Positions 42,053-48,199 of a DNA stretch of 51,136 nt are shown in pieces. Positions within the stretch are counted from its first letter, which is position 1; every line of letters starts with the position of its first letter. Both the position numbers and the translations under genes were made by a program. The notes below the pieces were generated by a model. It was not told the origin of the DNA. It made no database searches and was given only the letters and a program-made list of their open reading frames with translations. The stretch is taken from contig JAEYTI010000160.1 of assembly GCA_023434145.1 (NCBI GenBank), forward strand, positions 1 through 51,136, read 5' to 3'. The stretch comes from Chloroflexota bacterium (GTDB taxonomy: Bacteria; Chloroflexota; Anaerolineae; Anaerolineales; Anaerolineaceae).

Positions 42053-42448
42053 GTGAACCAGACACGAACACCCCTGATCGCATTGATATTAGGCGACGCG
42101 CTGGCAATTCTTGCCGTCAGCCTGATTGGATTCTTCACGCACTATGGCAAGATCGAGGGCTGGCGCTGGCTGACGACCTTCCTGCCGGTGCTGGCTGGTT
42201 GGTTTGCCATTGCGCCGTGGTTTGGCGTGTACCAGACCGGCACTTCGCGGCGGTTGAGCGGTATCTGGCGCCCTGCACTGGCGGCTTTTCTTTCTGCGCC
42301 ATTTGCGGCCTGGCTGCGCGGCGCGTGGCTCAACAGCGCCATCCTGCCGTTGTTCATCCTGGTAATGGCCCTGACCAACGCGCTAGGTTTTCTGGTGTGG
42401 CGGGCACTCTGGGCGCTGATTTCTTCACGGACGCAAACGAATGGATGA
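42053..42448 (+). CDS. DUF3054-family membrane protein
   Basis: A 131-residue integral membrane protein with four hydrophobic segments, matching the DUF3054 pattern (GDALAILAVSLIGFFTHY and a W-rich second helix). The GTG at 42053 follows ATAATAAT without a Shine-Dalgarno; a TAGAAT box at 42041-42046 ends 7 bases before, so the mRNA may be leaderless. It overlaps the ECF sigma gene by 8 bases. Function unknown. Confidence 0.75.
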   Translation: MNQTRTPLIALILGDALAILAVSLIGFFTHYGKIEGWRWLTTFLPVLAGWFAIAPWFGVYQTGTSRRLSGIWRPALAAFLSAPFAAWLRGAWLNSAILPLFILVMALTNALGFLVWRALWALISSRTQTNG

Positions 42449-43049
42449 AGTAGCGCTGGTCGAACAGGCCCGTGACGGCGACCTGAACGCCTTCAACCGC
42501 CTGATCCTCGAATATCAGGATATGGCCTTCAACCTGGCGGCGCGGATGCTGGATGATGACGACGCTGCCGCGGATGTTACGCAGACGGCCTTTCTTTCTG
42601 CTTACCGCAGCCTGGATACCTTCCGCGGCGGATCGTTCCGCGCGTGGGTATTACGCATGGTTTCCAATGCGTGTTATGATGAGCTGCGCCGTCGCAAGCG
42701 TCGCCCCACCGTATCGCTGGAGCCGGTGAACGATGACGATGAGGAGATGGAATCACCTGCCTGGCTGGCGGATGATGGTCCATCGCCTGAAGATGAGCTG
42801 GAACGATCTGAACTGGACGATGCGCTGCAAACCTGCCTGAAGGGGTTAGGCGACGAATTTCGAACCGTTGTTTTGATGATTGATGTAGAAGGGTTGGATT
42901 ATCAGGAAGTGTCGGATGCAACCGGGAAGCCGTTAGGCACAGTAAAAAGCCGCCTGGCACGCGCGCGGTTAAAATTGCGTGACTGCCTGCGTCAATTTGG
43001 GGAACTTTTGCCCTCCATTTATCGTCTTGATGATGAGGTAATGCAATGA
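42441..43049 (+). CDS. ECF-family sigma factor
   Basis: A 202-residue RpoE-like sigma factor. Region 2 has DVTQTAFLSAYRSLDTFRGG and the -10 recognition helix FRAWVLRMVSNACYDELRRR. An acidic linker (NDDDEEMESPAW) follows, then region 4 YQEVSDATGKPLGTVKSRLARARLKL. The gene following, with an ATGA overlap, encodes its likely anti-sigma partner. ECF sigma factors answer envelope or oxidative stress; the target promoter is not visible here. Confidence 0.94.
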   Translation: MDEVALVEQARDGDLNAFNRLILEYQDMAFNLAARMLDDDDAAADVTQTAFLSAYRSLDTFRGGSFRAWVLRMVSNACYDELRRRKRRPTVSLEPVNDDDEEMESPAWLADDGPSPEDELERSELDDALQTCLKGLGDEFRTVVLMIDVEGLDYQEVSDATGKPLGTVKSRLARARLKLRDCLRQFGELLPSIYRLDDEVMQ

Positions 43050-44050
43050 GGGCTCAAATTAACGAACGCGACTTTGAACAACTTTCCGCATATATGGATG
43101 GGCAGCTAGCCCCAGCGGAGCAGCGCAGGCTGGAAGAGCGCCTGCGCGCGCGCCCTGATCTGCAGGAGGCGCTTGAAGACCTCCGGCGGACGCGGGCTTT
43201 GCTTCGCTCGGCGCCCAGGCGGCGCGCGCCCCGCAACTTTACGCTAACACCAGCGATGGTGGGCGAACAGGCCGGGCGGCGTAAGGGTGGGTTCTTCAGC
43301 AACCTGTTCCCAACCCTCAGCTTTGCCTCGGCGGTTGCTACCCTGCTGTTGGTGGCGACATTGTTGTTTGACCTCGCTCCCGGGCTGACACCTGCTACGG
43401 TAGCCGAATCGCCCGCCGCTGTTGAGGATGCGCGCCTGATGCAGAAGGACGGTGAGAATGCCGGCCCTGCTGCCGGAGCCGCCCCGCAAATGGAAGCCGC
43501 GCCGGCTGCTCCATCCATCACCTCGAATAGTGAGGGTGCAGAGGCGGGTCCGGTGATCTTGTGGGGACCTAATGGCTATGGCGGCGCGGTTGGCATGGGC
43601 GGCGGTGGCGCGCCAGATGTTGCTTGGGGCCGTGGCGGCGGAGGCGCTGAAATGGGCGGCATGGGCGGCGGCAGTGCTGGTCCACTGGGCGCCGACCCCT
43701 ATAACACCGGTGAGATTATCGTGCCGCAGGAAAGCGTAGACTCGATGCCGCAAACCTATGCCGTTCCCGAAGCTGTCCAGCCAGATCCTTCTATTACCGG
43801 CGCCGGTCCGATCCTGGGGGTAGCCCCTACCGAGCAAACCGGGCAGATTGTGGAACGCGAAGTAATCAACCAGGGCTTGCCGGTCGAACAGCAGCCCGCC
43901 CCCGTCCTAGGAGATTCGCCCCCACCGCAGCCGGTGATGGAACCGGAGCAGCGCATCCTGGGCCTGCCCCCAATACGCCTCGCGCAGATCGCGCTGGCCG
44001 TGCTGGCAGTGGTTACTGGGCTGGCTGCATTCCTCCTCCGCCGTCGATAA
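43046..44050 (+). CDS. Membrane anti-sigma factor
   Basis: A 334-residue protein with an N-terminal anti-sigma domain (LSAYMDGQLAPAEQRRLEERLRARP), no zinc-binding HCC motif, a first membrane helix (about 93-112), a long Gly/Ala/Pro-rich external region (GYGGAVGMGGGGAPD and GGGAEMGGMGGG), and a second C-terminal helix (IALAVLAVVTGLAAFLL) before RRR. This double-anchored, Gly-rich layout is unusual for anti-sigma factors. The ATGA overlap with the ECF gene shows coupling. Confidence 0.8.
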   Translation: MRAQINERDFEQLSAYMDGQLAPAEQRRLEERLRARPDLQEALEDLRRTRALLRSAPRRRAPRNFTLTPAMVGEQAGRRKGGFFSNLFPTLSFASAVATLLLVATLLFDLAPGLTPATVAESPAAVEDARLMQKDGENAGPAAGAAPQMEAAPAAPSITSNSEGAEAGPVILWGPNGYGGAVGMGGGGAPDVAWGRGGGGAEMGGMGGGSAGPLGADPYNTGEIIVPQESVDSMPQTYAVPEAVQPDPSITGAGPILGVAPTEQTGQIVEREVINQGLPVEQQPAPVLGDSPPPQPVMEPEQRILGLPPIRLAQIALAVLAVVTGLAAFLLRRR

Positions 44051-44057
44051 ACGTATC

Positions 44058-44286
44058 ACTTCTAACACAAATGACGGGTCTCTGGGATTCAGCGTGGTTT
44101 TCGAGGGAAATTGCGAAGCAATTTACCTCGAAAACCACGCTGAATACCAAAGAGCCCCAATGACACGAGGGCTCTTTGGGAGCTGCCGTGGTTGTAGGGA
44201 AAGGTTGCAGTACAACCTCTTCCTACAACCACGGCAAAACCCAGAGACCCGACACGAGCAATCGCCCGTGTCATTGGGTTAGAAGT
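44058..44286. repeat. Composite nested inverted repeats between anti-sigma and Nudix genes
   Basis: Several stems are nested: outer ACTTCTAAC/GTTAGAAGT (44058-44066, 44278-44286); CGGGTCTCTGGG/CCCAGAGACCCG (44075-44086, 44240-44251); 44087-44106 with 44126-44145 (20 bp perfect, then a mismatch and 7 bp); CCAAAGAGCCC/GGGCTCTTTGG (44147-44157, 44169-44179); and 44184-44198 with 44222-44236. The last nucleotide overlaps the Nudix -10 box. It fills nearly the whole 248-base gap. Confidence 0.85.
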
Positions 44287-44291
44287 ATAAT
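44286..44291 (+). promoter_or_regulatory. TATAAT box for a leaderless Nudix mRNA
   Basis: A perfect TATAAT ends 7 bases before the Nudix ATG (44299) with no Shine-Dalgarno between. Transcription would start at or next to the start codon. No good -35 box is seen; the upstream sequence is the repeat's outer arm. Confidence 0.65.
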
Positions 44292-44298
44292 TTCCCTC

Positions 44299-44787
44299 AT
44301 GGATTCCATTCGTTTTTGCATTCGCTGTGGCACGGGGCTGGCGTACCGCGAGCTTTTCGGCCAGGAACGGCCAACCTGCCCGGCCTGCGGGTGGATCTTC
44401 TTCCACGATCCAAAGGTGGCGGCGGGCGTACTGGTAGAAGATGACCAGGGCAGCGTGCTGCTGGTGCGCCGCCTGAACGAGCCGGGGCGCGGGTTGTGGA
44501 GCTTCCCGGCGGGTTTTGTAGATGCCCACGAAGATCCGGCGCGCGCCGCCGAGCGCGAATGCCTTGAGGAGACCGGTCTGATCGTCTCTGTAACCTGCCT
44601 TCTGGATGTGATCGCTGGGCGCGAGCACGAGCGCGGCGCGGATATCGTCATCGTCTACCGCGCGTGTATCACCGGGGGAGCGCTCACCGCCGGTGACGAT
44701 GCCGACCTGGCCGAGTGGTTCCCGCGTGCCGGACTGCCGCCGCTGGCTTTTCGCGCAACAAAAATCGCGCTAGGCTTGTCTTTATAA
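44299..44787 (+). CDS. Nudix hydrolase with N-terminal zinc ribbon
   Basis: A 162-residue protein: CIRCGTGL and CPACG form a zinc ribbon, followed by a Nudix domain with the full box G-X5-E-X7-REXXEE-XG (GFVDAHE...RECLEETG). Nudix enzymes cleave nucleoside diphosphates linked to another group; with this zinc ribbon an ADP-ribose/NADH-type substrate is plausible. The convergent hydrolase gene ends 2 bases past its stop, with no terminator between. Confidence 0.88.
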   Translation: MDSIRFCIRCGTGLAYRELFGQERPTCPACGWIFFHDPKVAAGVLVEDDQGSVLLVRRLNEPGRGLWSFPAGFVDAHEDPARAAERECLEETGLIVSVTCLLDVIAGREHERGADIVIVYRACITGGALTAGDDADLAEWFPRAGLPPLAFRATKIALGLSL

Positions 44788-44789
44788 CG

Positions 44790-45716
44790 CTACTTCAGGT
44801 TTACTTCGAAGAACCTGAGCACTTTTTGCTCGAACAAGTCTGGAAATTCTTTCTGAAACTCCAGATGACCAATACTATCCTCGTACCAAAGTTCTTTTGA
44901 CTCGCCAGCAGCGTCATAGAGTTTCTGGCCACCGGCCGGGTCAGTCATGATATCCTGCCCGCCCATCATAATGAACAATGGTACGGGCGAGATTTCCTGT
45001 ACCTTATTGATAGGTGAGAATGAAGATATGGTTGCTTTGAGGCGAAACTGTACCCAGATCTCAACAAGCGGGGCGAGGAGAACTGGCGGAGTAGGCAGGC
45101 TGCGTCGTGTATTTACCCAGATCACATCTCGCATTGAAGCGAATGGGCTTTGTACGATGACTGCTCGAATCTCCGGGTTCTGTGCCGCATAAAGGATAGC
45201 AGTTGAGGCGCCCATAGAGTTTCCGAACAGGCCAATCCGGTCTTTCTCAATCTCGGGTCTGGAAGACAGGTATTGATATGCCGCTTCCACATCCAGCACT
45301 TCTTTTTTGCCAAATGTTACCTCTTGCCCCTCACTTAATCCATGTCCCCTAAAGTCGAACAATATCACGCCATAACCTTCCTGCACAAGCATATTAGCGA
45401 TGGGAAACATCATCGAGTGATTGCTTCGGTAGCCATGCAAAAGGATTACTGAGGCGCCATTAGTAGAGGGGTGGTACAAGGTGTATATGCGTAGGTTGTC
45501 GGTTGTGGTAAGAGTGATATTCTGGTACTCGACATTTGGGTAACGCGTAGCCAGAGGCGAGGACTCAAATAGATCAACCTGTTGGGATCGGGACTCTATC
45601 GGAGCGGAGGTTAGCGCGGTGGACGCGAATTGATAGGCGGCCACAACAAGCAGAACCACAAAGATCAGGATCAGGCTTATCAGAACAGAAGCCAGTTGAC
45701 GCATCCACCGGGGCAT
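44790..45716 (-). CDS. Membrane-anchored alpha/beta hydrolase
   Basis: A 308-residue protein with one N-terminal membrane helix (LASVLISLILIFVVLLVVAAYQ). The hydrolase domain shows ILLHGYRSNH (oxyanion), nucleophile GNSMGAS, acid GGQDIMTDP and His in SIGHLEF. It is a serine hydrolase of the Bem46/YqkD sort acting outside the membrane; substrate unknown. The gene is AT-richer than its neighbours. AAAGGA, the ribosome-binding site, lies inside the hairpin at 45717-45756. Confidence 0.85.
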   Translation of the reverse strand: MPRWMRQLASVLISLILIFVVLLVVAAYQFASTALTSAPIESRSQQVDLFESSPLATRYPNVEYQNITLTTTDNLRIYTLYHPSTNGASVILLHGYRSNHSMMFPIANMLVQEGYGVILFDFRGHGLSEGQEVTFGKKEVLDVEAAYQYLSSRPEIEKDRIGLFGNSMGASTAILYAAQNPEIRAVIVQSPFASMRDVIWVNTRRSLPTPPVLLAPLVEIWVQFRLKATISSFSPINKVQEISPVPLFIMMGGQDIMTDPAGGQKLYDAAGESKELWYEDSIGHLEFQKEFPDLFEQKVLRFFEVNLK

Positions 45717-45756
45717 TGACGATCCTTTGTTTTCTAGACTGGATTGAGGATCGTCA
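45717..45756 (-). promoter_or_regulatory. Hairpin that could block the hydrolase ribosome-binding site
   Basis: On the minus strand TGACGATCCT (directly after the TPR stop) pairs perfectly over 10 bp with AGGATCGTCA, which overlaps AAAGGA and ends next to the hydrolase ATG. It could hold the start site closed until opened by ribosomes finishing the TPR gene or by another signal. Confidence 0.65.
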
Positions 45757-45757
45757 G

Positions 45758-48097
45758 CTACTTCCGCAGTGTCGAGCGGCGCATGTCGTCGAGCGCTTGC
45801 TTGTAGTCTTCCACGTTCGCCGGCTTGAGCGAGATGATAAGCTCGATCATATTAATCGCTTCGAGGTGCTTTCCTTCATTCAGCAGCCCATCGGCGACGG
45901 TGTCCAGTTGCGCCACGGCCTCTTCCACCTGCCCATTGCGGATCATCAGGTCGGCCAAGCGGCGGCGAACGTCCAGCCGGCTGCCCTGGTCGATCAACAG
46001 GTCATTGACGAAGTCGATTGCTTCCTTGCGCCGACCGGCGCTCTCCAGCGTGTTTACGTAATCGTCCAGCTCTTTCATGGCGGGCTGTTCTTGCCCCAAC
46101 CGGAAGTTGAGCGTTACAAGCTGCGCGCGCACCTGCGGCAGGTCGGGCTGGATGGTACGGATCTGCTCAAAGATTCGCAGCGCCTGGCGCAGATTTAGCC
46201 GCTGCAGGTCGATGTCTGCGACTTTCATCAGCACGTTCACGCCCCAGGTGCGGTTGTCCTTCGACTTCTGGGCCACTTTCAGCGCGTCCAGATAGGTCTG
46301 CCGTGCTTTGTCCAGCTCTGCCAGGCGGTAGAACAGGTCCGCCAGGTCCGTGTACTCTAAGAGCGCATCTTCAATCTTGTCTTGCGCGACCAGCAGGTCG
46401 ATGATTTGCTGGCGGATGGCGAGATCGGTCGGGTTGATCTGCGAGATGCGTTTGAGCATCCGCACGGCCCGGTTGGTTTCGCCACGCACGTTATACAGGC
46501 GGGTGACCACCTGGAATTTGTTGATTGCTTCAGCCATGTGATCTTCTTGCAGCATCAGCTCGCCGACCAGCACGTGCAGGGGCAGGTAAGAGGGCGACTG
46601 TTGGATGGCATACATCGCCTCTTCCAGGGCCGTTCGTACCTTGCCTTCCGTGGCGAGCTGGCGAACGCGGGCCATCGTCTCCACTACATTCGAACCGCGC
46701 GTTTCCAATACCAGCTCCGCCACAGGGATTGGCGAAGTGCCATCCGGCTGAGACGGCAAGTGCTGGCGGGTCTTCAGCAAGTAGGCGCGCCAGTCTGGAC
46801 GAACAAGCTGGTTGGCGATCGTCTTACAGGTAGCAGAAAGGATAGCAGGGTCTTCAATGCTCGACTGGCTGTCGATCAGCGGGTCGTACTGGCTGATTAA
46901 TTCTTCCGGATCACCGCCCGCCACCTGAGAATCGGCCAGGGCCAATGATTGCAGGTAAGCGCTCGCGGCTTCCTGCCACATGGCGCTTTTTTCGTAGATG
47001 GCGCCAATCAGCAGGTACGAAGCCAGCATGAAATCGGGGTGCTTCACCGACTGCTGAAGATAGCGCTGTGCGCGCTCGGAATTGTTATCCTTCAACATCA
47101 GGCCCAGCGCGAAGTATGCCGATGGCTGACGCAGGCCCAGATTCAGTGCTTTTTCTAGCTCGATCACTGCCTGGTCGTTGTCGCCCATCGTCTGCGAGTC
47201 GATCGCCTGGCTCAGGTGCAGAACGATGCGCGTGCGGTCGCCGCTGTCCGATTCGCCAGCGATGCCGCGCGCCAGGGCATTCAATCCTCGCCCGCGCACG
47301 GATACTGCGGCGGTCGCGCCTTCTTCCGCCTGGTCGAAGAGCTGTGCCGCGAGCTGAATCATGGCCTTCTGCCGCGCCTCGCAGATCGGGTCGGGCGGGA
47401 TCGAGCCGTCCAGCCCGCTAGAGTCGCCGGTATCTTCCATTTCGCGGAGCTGCGCCATGCGCACCGGGCCTGTACCGCCACGCGGTCGCGAGGGTCGGGG
47501 AAGCGTCTGGTTGCTGCGCAGCATGGATAGCGCCATGCGGATCTCTTGATGGTCGGGCATTGCCTGGAAGGCGCGCTCGATCACTTTTAGCGCGCGAGTC
47601 AGGTCGCCGGAGTGCTGGAAAATGCTCGCAGTAGCAATGTACTCGGTAGCAGCGTCATCCTTGCGACCCAGTTTTTCGTAAACGGCAGCCAGTTTCGACC
47701 GCACAGCAATGTTTTCAGGCGTCAAGCTGAGCACGCGCACCCAATTGTCGATCGCTTTATCGACCGCGCGTGCTTTCAGATGCAGCTCAGCAGCTTGCAG
47801 CGACGTGCTGATGGCGTCGTTAAGCTTGCCCATGCGCTCGTAGATGCGAGCGATTTTCTCCTGCCCTACCGGATCATCGGGAGAGAGGGAGGCAGCCCGC
47901 TTGTAGCACTGCAGTGCCGAGGGGTAGTCTTGCATCTCGAACAGTGCCAGCCCAAGGCTCGATAGCGCCTGGGCGTGATCGGGGAACTCTTCCAGCGCGG
48001 CGCTGTAAAAGTCGGCAGCTTTTTCCCATTCCTGATCCCATGCAGCGGAATGGCCCTGATTCATCGCTTTTTGGAATGCTTCTTTGTTCCCAGCCAT
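45758..48097 (-). CDS. TPR-repeat protein (779 residues)
   Basis: A soluble protein built mainly of tetratricopeptide repeats: AADFYSAALEEFPDHAQALS, LGLALFEMQDYPSALQCYKRAA and similar, with a central Asp/Ser/Arg-rich segment (about 205-250). No signal peptide or enzyme motif. It is likely a scaffold, similar in type to but not obviously a copy of the 1796-residue protein. Following polA by about 100 bases, it has GAGAGAA upstream. The hydrolase gene is 41 bases downstream. Confidence 0.87.
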   Translation of the reverse strand: MAGNKEAFQKAMNQGHSAAWDQEWEKAADFYSAALEEFPDHAQALSSLGLALFEMQDYPSALQCYKRAASLSPDDPVGQEKIARIYERMGKLNDAISTSLQAAELHLKARAVDKAIDNWVRVLSLTPENIAVRSKLAAVYEKLGRKDDAATEYIATASIFQHSGDLTRALKVIERAFQAMPDHQEIRMALSMLRSNQTLPRPSRPRGGTGPVRMAQLREMEDTGDSSGLDGSIPPDPICEARQKAMIQLAAQLFDQAEEGATAAVSVRGRGLNALARGIAGESDSGDRTRIVLHLSQAIDSQTMGDNDQAVIELEKALNLGLRQPSAYFALGLMLKDNNSERAQRYLQQSVKHPDFMLASYLLIGAIYEKSAMWQEAASAYLQSLALADSQVAGGDPEELISQYDPLIDSQSSIEDPAILSATCKTIANQLVRPDWRAYLLKTRQHLPSQPDGTSPIPVAELVLETRGSNVVETMARVRQLATEGKVRTALEEAMYAIQQSPSYLPLHVLVGELMLQEDHMAEAINKFQVVTRLYNVRGETNRAVRMLKRISQINPTDLAIRQQIIDLLVAQDKIEDALLEYTDLADLFYRLAELDKARQTYLDALKVAQKSKDNRTWGVNVLMKVADIDLQRLNLRQALRIFEQIRTIQPDLPQVRAQLVTLNFRLGQEQPAMKELDDYVNTLESAGRRKEAIDFVNDLLIDQGSRLDVRRRLADLMIRNGQVEEAVAQLDTVADGLLNEGKHLEAINMIELIISLKPANVEDYKQALDDMRRSTLRK

Positions 48098-48199
48098 TAT
48101 TCTCTCATGAGGAAGATTCGGCGGATAATACTCAGAGTGTAACCGGAAATGGATTTAAATAGTACAAAAAATCCCTTGCAGTTTTGTTTGGTCAGCCGG

